This document shows positions 47,631 through 58,697 of a stretch of 64,000 nucleotides of DNA, in pieces. Location: contig NC_065544.1 of the NCBI RefSeq assembly GCF_932294415.1, positions 18,079,351 through 18,143,350 of the forward strand, read 5' to 3'. The position numbers and the translations under genes were made by a program. The notes beneath the pieces were generated by a model. That model saw only the letters and a program-made list of their open reading frames with translations, ran no database searches and was not told where the DNA came from. The stretch comes from Quercus robur (taxonomy: Eukaryota > Streptophyta > Magnoliopsida > Fagales > Fagaceae). How positions within the stretch are numbered: the first letter of the stretch is position 1; each line of letters opens with the position of its first letter.

Positions 47631-47771
47631 ATTGAAAATTATACACGGGTTTACACGATTTTACAAAGACTGATGTAGTGTGTTTTTTGCTTCAAAATAT
47701 GTAAAAATTGTCAAAATGTGTATTTTACACATTTATACACAATTATCCAAGAGCTGATGTGAATGCTCTAA

Positions 47772-48089
47772 AGGCTTAAAATACTTGTGAAGTAAGGGTA
47801 GTTAAGTAATTTGACTAAAACTCCCATTCTCCTCTCTATTTTCTCACTAATTTGTAGATATTACATTTTGGTGAGTTTAGGTGGAAAACAGTAGGACCCT
47901 TCCAGTTTTCTCTCCCCTTCCTCTCTTAACCATTTTCTCTCTTATTTCCCCCTTACATTTTTCCATTCTCCCCAAAATCATCACAACCAAACATACCATA
48001 AAAGTGAAAACGAACAATTGTTTTGGATATAGTTATAGAATATTATAAATTAATAAATAAATAAATATATATATATATATATTTGTTTT
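47772..48089. other. Spacer between the Harbinger element and the gypsy fossil
   Basis: No gene. Pyrimidine-rich DNA ending in a (TA)n run at about 48065-48082. Confidence 0.45.
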
Positions 48090-48478
48090 CACCTACAATA
48101 TTTTTAAAGTCAGTCTATGTTCACAAGCTAGGCCAACTCCTCATCCCCATCCAAATTCATGAGCTTGGCTACACCTCCATAAAGAATGACTTTGACTATA
48201 TATGGATCGATCCAGTTTGGCCAAAACTTCTCTCTAAGATCAAAAACTACAGCTTTCAACTATTTGAGAACCAAATCCCTAACCTTAAGATCTCACAACT
48301 ACACCCTCTTATTAAACGATCTTGCCATAAGTCGTTTATATTCTTGAAAGTGATAGAGTGCTCTAAGTCATTTCTCATCGGTAAGTAATAGTTACTCATC
48401 ATGACAACCCCTCATCCATTTTTATTTTGGGATATGGGACTCCAAGAGCATTCTTGAATAATTTACCTCTATCTTAAC
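48090..48478 (-). mobile_element. Ty3/gypsy retrotransposon fossil, left piece (end of integrase region)
   Basis: On the minus strand this resembles the C-terminal part of a gypsy-type integrase polyprotein (RMLLES; ARSFNKRV followed by an EILRLG-like segment; IWMGM near the end). It is the continuation of the piece at 57748-58320, separated from it by the hAT-A insertion. The copy is old and broken many times, and no LTR was identified at this side. Confidence 0.7.
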
Positions 48479-49017
48479 CAGTGTAGCTAAAGGCGCTCCA
48501 GTCACTTGCCTATGCGTTCAGGCAAGACGAGGCACCAGAAAAGCGCCTCAAAGGCATTGAGGCAAGGCGCCTTTCATAAGGTGCTCGCCTCTAGAACCTA
48601 GGCGCTCACCCAAACATAATTTGTTAGGCGAGAGGCGAGCACCTCAGTAAATTTGGTCACTTTAAAGCCATTAATGGCATTTTTTGTAAATTTAAAGGGG
48701 TGCAATGTTAGTTTTAAACTTGTTATCTTTAGTGGGGATGAATTGTCATGCATTAGTTCAAATAAATTAATAAAAAAATAAGCATAAAACAAAAGATTCA
48801 AAAAGAAATTTTGAGAACCACTCTTCTTCAACAACTTTCAGAGCATAGCATTGGTCTTTCTTCTTCTTCTTCTTCTTCTTCTAGGGTTTGGAAGAGAGGG
48901 TCCACTAAGAGTGGGCCAATGGCTGCTGGCAATCAACCAACATCAAGTAATTTTTTCCTATTATTTTATTTTATTTTACTTTTTTACACTCTCTCATTGC
49001 CTTGGTGCCTCCAGGCT

Positions 49018-49345
49018 CCAGCAACTCTTTCCTCTCTATTTCTTCTCTGCTTTTTTTTTTTTTTTTTTTCCTTTACTCTTCTCTCTTGGACTCTTTGTCT
49101 CCAGTAACTCTCTCCTCTCTACTTTTTCTCTACTTTTTTTTTCCCTTTACCCTTTACCCTTATCTCTTGGACTCTGACTGTCTCCAACAACTCTCTCCTC
49201 TCTGTATTTTCTCTACTTTTTTTTTCCTTACCCTTCTCTCTTGGACTCTAACTATCTCCAGCAACTCTTCCTTCTCTATTTTTTCTCTGTTTTTTTTTTT
49301 CCTTTACCCTTCTCTCTCAGACTCTGACTATCTCACAGCAACTCT
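49018..49345. repeat. Tandem repeat, ~80 bp unit, four to five copies, in the hAT-A 5' region
   Basis: Units share 'ctccagcaactctctcctct', 'ctattttctctactttttttt', 'ccctttacccttctctcttg' and 'gactctgactat'. The strong pyrimidine bias gives long spurious frames. A short TTC run (about 48858-48885) lies just upstream. Confidence 0.85.
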
Positions 49346-52300
49346 CCCTTATCTTTCGCTATTTTCTTTTCCTATATTTTCCTTTTCTTAAACTCATTGC
49401 TTCCCTCAATTTCTAGAGCTTAAACCATAGTAAATGATACATAGCTAGCTTAATATAGAATCCTATTAAATGTATTGTATTGGGTTTTATTTTTTTATAT
49501 GTAGAATGGCTTCAAATAATGGGAAGAGAAAAGATCCGGGATGAAAATATAATTATTTAGTTAATGTTGAAGACAAAAATTTAGTGACTTGCCTCTTTTG
49601 TAATAAAGTCACAAAGGGAGGGATACATAGAGTAAAGCAACATCAAGTGGGGAATTTTAAAAACATTACAGAGTGTTTAAAATGTCCTGATCATGTTAGA
49701 AAAGAGCTTGCACATTATATGGCCGAGAAGAAGACTGAGAAGGAAAACTATGACAAAATGCTTGATTTTGATGATATAGATAATATGATTGAAATTGAGG
49801 ATGTAAATGATGATAAGGTAGAGGAAGTAGAAGTTATCCAAAAAGGGAAAAATCATACTCTAATTAGACGTGGCAAAACGGGCAGTTCAGGTCGGGTCGC
49901 GGGTCAGGTTGGGTTGACCTGTATTTTTAAAACAAGTTTTTTTTTTTTTTTTTTCTTTTTCAATTACAAAAACAAATCAATGACAACTTGTTTAGAGAGA
50001 ATAAATAAAATCAATTAAAGAAATGAATTGCACTTTATGCCACTTGTTAATATCATTTCAATTCTGACAGTTTTGAGCATGATAAAAATTATTTATAGTC
50101 ATAAATTCATGATGGAAAAAGTCTTCAATGTTAATAGTTCACTATCAAAATGCATATAATTACAAGTTTACAACTTCAAAAATAGATAGATCTTAAAACA
50201 AAACAAAACAAGTAAGCCAGCAAACCATCTTAATCAGCTTTACTAATGATGCAAAAGTCAATAAAACTAGCTAATCTGAATATCAGCTGTACAATTTATT
50301 GTCCTACACCAATATGTAGAAAAGCCACCCAGTAGTAGCTAGCAAGACCAACTTAATCAGCTTTAAAGATCGCCAAAATAGAATGGGTGTTAGAAGGGGA
50401 ATCCTGCTAGTAAGCTAAAGTTTGCTTCTACATTCAAACTCCTTTATCAAAGAAGTATTTGCATACTTAGGTCACAGGACACCACTTCACATGAGGACAA
50501 TACTTCTATACATACTAGTGCCACCAGAGAAAGTGTCCATGAATCAAGAAATAAATAAATATATGTAACCATTAAATATGAATCATGACCTATCCTTATC
50601 AATAAGTTTAGCACCAGTACAAAAAGTTCAGATTCTTACTCTGTAAAAATTTAAATATATAATTAGCATGGAAAATCAAAATATTTAAAATAAATGTTTG
50701 ATTTTTTTGTAGAAAGGTAAGTAATTCACACACATGATAGCAAACTTGTAAACTTATAAAAAGTATATTTTAAGTTTACATCACTAATAATATCATTCCC
50801 ACAAAAGAAAAAGAAAAAGAAAAAAAAAAAAAAAAAAACCACATGTCATGGACCATATCAAGTTATTGGCCTTCTTAAGTGCACATGTTCCAATTGCATT
50901 TAAAATAATAGTAAAGTCAGATTACTTAGAAAAATAAACTAAACAAAAAAATATTTCAAAATAAACATAACATATTAAGTAAAGAAGAATAAGTAAATAT
51001 TTTATGAATATTACACTTCAATCTCAATCTACTCTACGCTAGTAGCAGATTCAGCACTACAAATATTCATACTTGCAAATCGTAGCTCAAGTTGGCCAAT
51101 TTCGTCAGCATCTTTATCTATAATACAATATTTTAATATAACTTAAGGTACCATGAAAGCAAATCAATAAAGAATTAAAATTGTATAATTATGACTATAA
51201 ATAAATTAAATTACCTTCAAATCCACATAGTCAACTTTTAGTACACAACGTAGCTTCCACATTCTCAGGTAAAAGACGTGATCGATTCGGAGTAAGAATT
51301 TTTTTCCTAGTGTTAAAACTTGATTTAGAAGTAACAGTGGTTATCAAAATGCTCATGAGATCCTGTGCCATTAAAGAGAGCTCTGGAAACCGATTGTAAT
51401 TCTCTTTTCACCAAGAGAGAACTTCCAACTTTGAATTTTTCTTCTTACTAAGTCTAGGTTCTTCTAAATACAAGTCCAACTGAGATTTTTTTGTTTTGGC
51501 ACCACGTCCACTTTCATAATGCTCAAATTCCTAATCATTAAAAAAAATTGCAATGAAAAATAATACCACACAGCATTACAATCTTTATTATTAAAAAAAC
51601 ATAGCACAACATATACCAAACAAAATTCAATTCACTTACATCATCTTCCATATCTTCATCATCATCGGGATCATCCACAGCACCGCTAGTATGACTAGAA
51701 CTCCCAACACAAGATGGAACATTTGTAGTGGCCACAGGCTTGGGGCATTCATATTCTGAAAAAAACTTATACAATATAGTTTGAACGCTCTCCACCTTCA
51801 TTTCAGTAATGTGTTCAATTGGTTCTATTTTCTTGAAAGTAAAGTCCACATAATCCAACTTATACCTTGGATCAAGAACAATGGCACAAACTAGCACCAC
51901 AATATAACAATCCCAATATTTGTCAAATTTACATTTCATATGTTCTGCCATATTACTGATAAATGAATCTTGGCTCTCCATTTCTTCAAGTAAGAGCAAT
52001 TCAATTTGAGACACTTCTTGAAAATATAGATTTGTTATAGGGTAATCAGTTCTAGAAAATAGAGTTGTGATGTCATTGAAAGGTTTTAAAAACCGAGTTA
52101 TCCTTTCAACTCTATTCCATTCATCCCTTGATGGACAATGCTTGAAATTAGCATCTTCCTCTGCTAAATGGTTCGACACAGAATGAAATCTCGTAGTACT
52201 GTCAATCATGTCATATGTTGCATTCCATCTTGTACACACATCTAAACATAAACCCTTTGTTCTCTTTATATCAACTATCTTAGTACATTCATCAAATCTG

Positions 52301-52487
52301 CACATTCTACTCTTTGATCCTTTAAGATATTCCATAGTTTCTCGGATCTTAATCATCGAGTCATCTATTACTTTCAATCCTTCTTGAACAATAAGATTCA
52401 ATATATGAGCACCACAATGCACATGAAAAAAGATACCATCACATAATAATAAACCCCCCTCATTAAGTTTTTTCTTTATGAAATCTT

Positions 52488-53177
52488 TGTAAGATAAACT
52501 TAGAGTTGCGGAATAAAATACACATACCTCCAGCCATAGTTGTTTAAATCTTTGAAGAAAAAAAGACTCACTATATGATGATAGTGTATATAAAAGGGTC
52601 TTCTAATCTATGGTATTTTCCTCACACATATCCTTTTGATGGAAACACAGGCTATATATATAGGCTAGACTAGGGACCCTTTTAGATGAAGATTTCCATA
52701 ACTCTCCTTCCATCAAGGAGCTTAAAAGTTCTAACTTCATGGTGTTTATTAACCAAATGGGTTACACCATTTGAGAGTTACTAAAGGATGTTATATCTAA
52801 AATGTAACTTTCACAAATAGGAAACTTAAGACATGAGTTTCATCTTCAAATGTGGGCCGCATATAATTTTCTTTAAGGAGATATAGGGTGTGTTTGGATA
52901 GAACTTATTTTGCTGAAACTGAAAACTGAAAACTGAAAACACTGTAGCAAAATAATTTTTAAATGTGTGAATAGTGCTGTGGGACCCATTTTTAATGAAA
53001 AAATTGATAAAAAATGAAATTTGTGGGTCCATGAACAGTGCATGGACCCACTGATTGACAGAAAAGTAAAAAAAACAGGGCTTGTCCCCTGAAACGTGTG
53101 TAGAAAAAAAAAAAAAAAAATGCAAAACGCAAAACGCAAAACTTGGACGTGGATCCAAACCCAGCCATAATCCTACA
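52488..53177 (-). mobile_element. Solo LTR (~405 bp native) inside hAT-B, itself split by a MITE
   Basis: On the minus strand the ends are TGTAGGATTA and TTATCTTACA, an inverted terminal pair of the usual TG...CA form. A 5-bp target duplication ATCTT lies at 52483-52487 and 53178-53182. A TATA-like word (tatatatag near 52651-52662) fits an LTR promoter. There is no internal region or second LTR, so this is what recombination between two LTRs leaves behind. Family unknown; no coding content. Confidence 0.85.
52886..53166. mobile_element. MITE, 281 bp, inside the solo LTR
   Basis: The left end GGGTGTGTTTGGAT pairs with the right end (reversed) GGCTGGGTTTGGAT. Flanks ATA at 52883-52885 and 53167-53169 look like a short target duplication. 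Inside are a triplicated 'gaaaact' word, 'cactgtagcaaaat', a fold-back 'gggtccatgaacagtg' / 'catggaccca', and an A tract. No coding capacity. Superfamily not certain. Confidence 0.85.
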
Positions 53178-56100
53178 ATCTTGACAATTATCATTATTAG
53201 ATGCATTATCTAAAGTAATGAAAAATATTTTATTCTCAATACCCCATTCTTCCAAGAAACTTAAAATTTTCTCCAATAAAAGAGTTCCCGTGTATGGAGG
53301 TGGCATATGACAAAAATTCAAGATGATGTTTTTCAATTCCCAATTCTCATCCACGTAATGCACCGTAAAACAAATATATCCCTCACTGGTAACAGAGGTC
53401 CATCAATCCGAAGTCAAACATATTATACCAAGAATTGATTTCAACTTATTTTTAACGTCGTCCTTCTCTTTCTTGTAAGGTTTTAGAACATTAGCATTTG
53501 AAGTATTCTTAGAAATATGTTTAACATCTAAATTTAGATAGTTGAAAACTTGTCTAATGCCCTCATACTCAACAAAGCTAAATGGTAAATTATGTTTAAT
53601 AATAGCCTCCGCTAACATTTTACGAAACTCTTCTTGAGTTATCTTGTTTTGTAATACCCTACCCTCTTCTTCACCATCTTATTTTATTTCATTTCGTTTT
53701 AAGCATTTGAGAATATGGCAATACAAGTTTGATGTTCCATTATGACTATCCACCAAAAATATTTTCCCACACCATTAACAAATAGCCTTACTTAACCCTT
53801 TCTTCATCAATAGGCAATTTCACAAATTCATTCCAAACTAAAGAAGTGTGTTATTTTTCCTTTTTTTTTTTTTTTCCCCTGAAACTCTTTTTTGTTTCTT
53901 AACCTTTGATTTTGAATTAACTCTTAAAGATAGTGAAGGATTAGTAGAAGTATCTATAATTACAGCATCATCATCACTTTCCAAATTTACAGTCGGAGAA
54001 GCCGGTGTACTCTAATTATCAAAGCAAAATATATAATTAAAATTCTAGTCTATTTAAAACATCTAAAGAAATTGTGAACATAAGACATTCATCCAAATGA
54101 CAATGAGTCAATGACATTTTCAATTTTTTCAACAATCAAACACACAAACAATTAAATATAATGTTAGTAGAGCAGTATACTATATTACTATTGCTAAATC
54201 ATAATATTAAAAAATCAATCCAAAAACTTAAAACATTTAGGAATTTAAGAAAATAATGAAAAGGATTTAACTTACCTTCACCCTTGTTGATGATTTATGA
54301 TTGTGCTCCTCTTAAATGGGTCAGCAGGTGGCGAGATCTAGGCTGTGTGACCTGTGGGTGGTGAGAGATACAAAAGTAAGAAAGCAGCAGTGGAGTGTAG
54401 AGCATATATGCCGAGAAAGAGGAAGATTGGTTTGAAGAGTGAAGATTTAAGGACTGAAAGAACTAAGAGGAGAAGATAAATGAAAAGAAAAGAGTAGAGG
54501 CGGAGAAAAGCTGAAAGGGTCGAGGCGCAAGCTTTGTGTGAAACTTAAAAAGTGTGAAATGTGTGAAAGTGTGAAAAGAAGGGCAGAGGCACAAGAGTTG
54601 AGGAACTAAGGAAGCTTTGGCGTTTGTGGTTTGTCACGTTTCACGTTTGTGCCTTTGGACTACAGTTAGTCAGCTAGTCAAATTTAATGAGGTTTTTTCT
54701 TTTCTTTTCTTTTCCTTTTTTTAATGGTTGTCTTGTCTCACACTCTCATGTCTGTGAAGCTCTTATTGGTTGTGAAGCTCAAATAGTCAAATTGAATGTG
54801 AAGTTCTTAGTGATAGTCTTGTCTTGTCTGTTGTCTCATGTGAAGTGTGAATATCTATAATCTATTGACTATTGGTTATGGTACTTTGTGCTTTATGCAC
54901 CTAGTATCAGGACGTAGTCTAAATATTTTTTTAGCGAATTTTTTTTAACGGGTCGGGTCATGGGTCAACCCGTTTTGCTTCGATTTAAAAAATTCGGGTT
55001 CGAGTCAGGTATTTTTCGAGCCGGGTTGGGTTGATTCTCAAATTCTAACCCGTTTTGTCATGTCTAACTCTAATAGGAAAGGGGTTGGTAGTAGCACCCG
55101 AATGAAAACTGTGAAATTAATGTCAAAGTCTAAAAAATTGAAAGGTCCCATGGATTCTTTTGTGACATTAAAGCCAAAAAAAGTGGTTGAGCTTAGAAAA
55201 CATGGTAGGATGAAGCAAACTAACATCTATGATAAATTTGACAAAGAGAAAAGAGCACAAGCTTGTCAGTATATTAGCCGGCTATTTTATATAGCCGGTA
55301 TACCATTCAATATTGCTTGCTTAGATGAATTTAAATGGACAGTTGAAGCTATTGGGCAGTATAATCCAAATATGAAGCCTCCTAGTTACCATGAGTTAAG
55401 AGTTTCAATTCTCAAAAAGGAGGTGGCTTACACAAATGAGTTATTGAGTGGTCACAAAGAATCTTAGAGGAAACATGGTTGTTCTATTATGTCTGATGGG
55501 TGGACTAGTAGAACCAATAGGACCTTGATAAACTTTTTGGTGAATTGCCCATATGGAACCATGTTTGTGAAGTCAATTGATGCATCATCTTTTATGAAAA
55601 CTGGGGAAAAAACTTTCGAATTACTTGATGCATTTGTAGATTAGATTGGGGAGGTTAATGTAGTCCAAGTAGTATTAGATAATGGATTTAATTATGTGTT
55701 GGTTGGGAAGTTGTTGGAAGTAAAATGACCAAATTGTATTGGACTCAATGTGTTGCACATTGCACTGACCTTATATTGAAGGGCATTGGAAAAATTCCTA
55801 GAATTGCAAAAACTTTGGAAAGAGCCATTCAATTAATTGGATATATCTACAACCATGGGGGTGTGTTAAATATGATGAGAGAATACATAAACCAAAGAGA
55901 GCTAATTAGGGTTGGGAAAATTGCACTTCACATCTTACATTTATAAGCAAAGGCTTAACCTAAGGGTCATGTTTACTTTTGAGGAGTGGGTTCGTAGTAG
56001 ATGGGCAAAGGAAGCAAATGCTAGACGAGTAGTAGAAAGGATTTTGATGCCTTCTTTTTGGAATACTATAGTTTACATTCTTAAAGTTATGGGCCCTCTT

Positions 56101-57747
56101 GTTCGAGTTCTTCACCTTGTTGATAACGAGAGAAAACCAACTATGGGTTATATATATAAGGCAATGGATAAGGCCAAAGAAGCTATTATAAAAACTTTTA
56201 ATGAGAATAAAGAAAGGCATTCAAATATTTTTAAAATCATTGATGAGAGATGGGAATGTCAACTACATCAGCCTTTGCATGCAGTAGGTCATTTCTTGAA
56301 TCTAGAGTATTTCTATTTCGATCTTAAGATAGAGAAAAATGAAGAATTGTATGCTTGTATAGAAAGACTAGTTCCAAGAATTGAAATTCAGGTCAAAATC
56401 ATGTTTGAGCTATCCATGTATAGGAAAGCTGAAGGACTCTTTGGCATTCCATTGGTGGAAAGACCAAGAAAGACAAGGGCTCCGGATAAGAAAGCATTTA
56501 TATCTAACTTAAAATGATTAGAACAGTGGCACTTTTACAAATAAAAAATCTAACTTCTATGTATATCGTATATCATTATTCATTTTTTTAAGATAGCTGA
56601 ATGGTGGAGTCTGTATGGGAGCTTAACTCTGAATTTGCAACAATTAGCTGTAAAAATCTTGAGTTTGACTTGTAGTGAATGTGGTTGTGAGTGTAATTGG
56701 AGTGTATTTGAACAGGTGAGTTTTAAAGTATGATAAATAGATTTTATCCTTTGATGAGCTACTTTATTTCATAGAAAATTTTAATGGTTTAATTATTCAC
56801 TAATAGTCTAATACTTAGTTTTCATAAATGCTTGTAGATTCACACAAAAAGAAGGAATAGACTTGCACAAAAACGACTAAATGATTTAGTCTTTGTGAAG
56901 TATAATCAAAAGATGAAGGCACGATATGATAAGTGTGATGTTATTGATCCTATCACCTTAGATGATATAGATGAAAGTAATGAATGGCTATTGGGGGAAA
57001 TGGGTGCTGAATCATATATGAATGTTGAAGATGAGTTGGTTTTTGATGAGGACGATGATGGTTTGACATGGGGTGTAGTGGCAAGAGTTGTTGGTGTTGG
57101 AGAACCAAAGAACTATATTCCAAACAAAATCAAGGGCAAGCTCAAAGGCCTCAACATCACAACCAAATATTGAAAAGGAATATGTTGATTCTGATGAGAC
57201 TGAGGAAGAGAACGTTGATGGTTATAAATTTGTTTCAAGTGGCTTTGAAAGTGATGGAAACTTGAGTGAAGAGTCTGATGATGACCTTTAGATTAAAACT
57301 AACAACCATGTTCAAGCTATTAGCCTATTAGAATGTTCAATCTTCAAATGCTTTTGTTTTGTCATGGATAGTCATGAAGTTCAATGTTTTGTTTAGGAGT
57401 TTTCTTCTTTTTAATATGAAGTTATGAACAATATTTTGGTTTAATATTTAGATTTAGTTGATATTTGGATGGAAACTAATTTTTTGATGGTGATTTGTGG
57501 TTAATATTTAGACTTAGTTGATATTTGGATGGAGACTAATTTTTTAGCTGGGATTCAAACCCCAAATCTGGTTCTATAGACCAGCTCCTATCCAATAGGA
57601 ACGGAGTCAAGTTTGTTTATATAATATTCTTATACATAAATACATTAGATTGGAACCTTATATATAAAATAACTATATTTAGAATTTGGTGCCTCGCTAC
57701 ACTTGAGCTAACGCCTTTTTGGCGCCTTGTCGCCTTTGACTTCTTTG

Positions 57748-58320
57748 ATCTTAACAAGTAGAATCGCCTCTGTACCATAGGTTAAAGAATAAGGTGTTCC
57801 CATGTAGAAGATTTGATCAATGTCCTATAACCCCGTAAAGTAAACAGTAGTTTCTTAGCTTATTTCCTTTGGCCTTTAATCATTTTCTCCAAGATGACCT
57901 TGATGTTGTTATTTGCCGCTTCCATTGCTCCATTGGTCTGAGGTTTGTAAGGAAAAAAACTTATGATGATTTTGAATGTTTGAAATAACCTTTTGAACAT
58001 CAAGTGCATGGCATTATTAGTAACTGCATTGTGCAAAATCCTAAACCAACAAATGATATTACTTCAATAAATCAAGCCACATGCTTAGCTTTCAATGTCA
58101 AATAAAGATACTGCCTCTATCCACTTGGTAAAGTAGTTTATAATCACTAAGATATAATAATGTTCATTAGAAGCCCTAGGGCAATCCTCCCTGTGATGTC
58201 AATACCCCAAACCGAGCAAGGACATGGAGACGTTATATTGTATAACTCCTTAATGGGAAGATGATTGAGATTCGCATAAACTTGATACTTATCTCATCTA
58301 CTTGTATAAATTTCTTAATA
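57748..58320 (-). mobile_element. Ty3/gypsy retrotransposon fossil, right piece (integrase core region)
   Basis: The minus strand resembles the gypsy integrase core and what follows it: a GID-like start, YFTKWIEAVS, a segment like EAANKNIKVILEKM, and GTPYSLTYGTEAILLVKI at the hAT-A border. Together with 48090-48478 it makes one fossil split by hAT-A. It is broken in many places and old. No LTR was located, so the true ends are unknown. Confidence 0.78.
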
Positions 58321-58506
58321 TGTGTTTGCTGTTAAAAAATTTCACCGAACACTCCTAAAACGACATCGTTTTGCAATTTTAAGAATAAAAATTAATTTAT
58401 TCAATGGAATAAAATGTCAATTTTTAAATTTAACAAACTAAAATGAAAAAAAAAAAAAAAAATGATTAACCCAACTATTCGTGGAACTGGGTTTTAGCCT
58501 TAGTCC

Positions 58507-58635
58507 GGCCCGAATCTATAAATGGTGAGTATCTGGGCTGGTGGGCCGCTAGGGTTTTAGTAATATTCGCTGACCAAAAACCCTATAGAGAGAAACACAC
58601 ACAATCTTCTTCCGAATTTCGAATCAGCTGCTCCC
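58507..58635 (+). promoter_or_regulatory. RH51/RH27 promoter: TATA-like word, two site II elements and a telo-box
   Basis: TATAAAT lies at 58517-58523, TGGGCT at 58534-58539, TGGGCC at 58542-58547, and AGGGTTT (telo-box core) at 58551-58557. All are within 120 bp of the ATG. In plants the pairing of site II (TGGGCY) and telo-box elements is characteristic of ribosomal-protein and ribosome-biogenesis genes, which fits the helicase downstream. Confidence 0.7.
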
Positions 58636-58665
58636 ATGGCCGAAGAAGAAGCAGAGCAAAAGCAC

Positions 58666-58697
<32 letters not shown>

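Larger units (their letters stand above)
43006..47768 (-). mobile_element. PIF/Harbinger element, 4.76 kb, carries only the Myb/SANT-like gene
   Basis: Terminal inverted repeats: the left end GAGCAACCACATCTGCTCGT pairs with the right end (reversed) GAGCATTCACATCAGCTCTT. The target duplication TAA is at 43003-43005 and 47769-47771; 3-bp TWA targets are diagnostic of PIF/Harbinger. Inside are one open two-exon accessory gene (44756-45909), a large tandem array (43665-44335) and a 42-bp palindrome near the right end (47589-47630). I find no DDE transposase frame on either strand, so it looks non-autonomous unless the enzyme was lost beyond recognition. Confidence 0.9.
51060..54010 (-). pseudogene. 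hAT-B transposase pseudogene (RICESLEEPER/BED type)
   Basis: The N-terminus near 54010 reads STPASPTVNLESDDDAV, with a basic SKSKVKKQKR patch. A BED-finger remnant follows (SLVWNEFVKLPIDEE, then SNLYCHILKCLK). Next come FRKMLAEAIIKHNLPFSFVE, YICFTVHYVDENWELKN and FITLDNASNNDNCQD. After the solo-LTR insertion it resumes at YKDFIKKKLNE, then VHCGAHILNLIVQEGLK and CTRWNATYDMIDS. The hAT dimerisation tail is at 51210-51540 (FEHYESG, LEVLSW, FPELSLMAQDLMSI). Stops occur inside the BED region, before WTSVTSEGYI and in the tail, and the tail is separated by an intron or insertion at about 51535-51640. It is inactive. Confidence 0.85.
49865..55066 (-). mobile_element. hAT transposon B, 5.2 kb, inserted in hAT-A
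   Basis: An exact 8-bp target duplication ACTCTAAT is at 49857-49864 and 55067-55074. The left end TAGACGTGGCAAAACGGG pairs with the right end CCCGTTTTGTCATGTCTA (16 of 18 positions). GC-rich 'gggtcgggtca'-like blocks sit just inside both ends. It carries a minus-strand RICESLEEPER-type transposase pseudogene and a solo LTR. Confidence 0.95.
49505..57291 (+). pseudogene. hAT-A transposase pseudogene, split by hAT-B
   Basis: Start MASNNGKRKDPG at 49505. A stop (TGA, probably once the Trp of a DPGWKY-like motif) follows, then a BED zinc finger: NLVTCLFCNKVTKGGIHRVK with a downstream HQ pair. An acidic linker precedes the 5.2-kb hAT-B insertion. Similarity resumes at 55075 with the DUF659 region (LDEFKWTVEAIGQYNPNMKPPS; CSIMSDGWTSR; VVQVVLDN). 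The catalytic-core middle follows (TQCVAHCTDLILKGIGKIP; NTIVYILKVMGPLVRVLHLVD). The C-terminal dimerisation motif is near 56600 (AEWWSLYG; CECNWSVFEQ), and an acidic tail lies at 56895-57171. Several stops (after HKES near 55466, and near 55645) and at least two frameshifts make it inactive. The frame across the hAT-B site is also off by one base. Confidence 0.88.
48479..57747 (+). mobile_element. hAT transposon A (DUF659 type), 9.27 kb including nested insertions, ~4.06 kb native
   Basis: A perfect 8-bp target duplication ATCTTAAC lies at 48471-48478 and 57748-57755. The left end CAGTGTAGCTAAAGGCG pairs with the right end (reversed) CAAAGAAGTCAAAGGCG at 12 of 17 positions. Subterminal 'gaggcacca' and 'aaggcgcc' words also pair. 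The body carries a broken BED/DUF659/dimerisation-type transposase on the plus strand and a pyrimidine-rich tandem repeat in the 5' region. It sits in the gypsy fossil and itself hosts hAT-B. Confidence 0.93.

Noticed and set aside
48083-48388. Plus-strand 101-codon frame
   Set aside because: The minus strand of the same stretch resembles gypsy integrase, so the plus frame is a shadow.
48811-49391. Three overlapping plus-strand frames rich in Phe, Leu and Ser, looking like membrane proteins
   Set aside because: All are products of the pyrimidine-rich ~80-bp tandem repeat in the hAT-A 5' region; the real transposase starts at 49505.
52826-53363. Overlapping minus-strand frames of 88-126 codons in the nest
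   Set aside because: They run across MITE, solo-LTR and hAT-B sequence; only the part from about 53178 upward is real (broken) transposase.
57541-57600. tRNA-like segment with 'gggattcaaacccc'
   Set aside because: It has a box-B-like word but no full cloverleaf or clear SINE body; too short to call.
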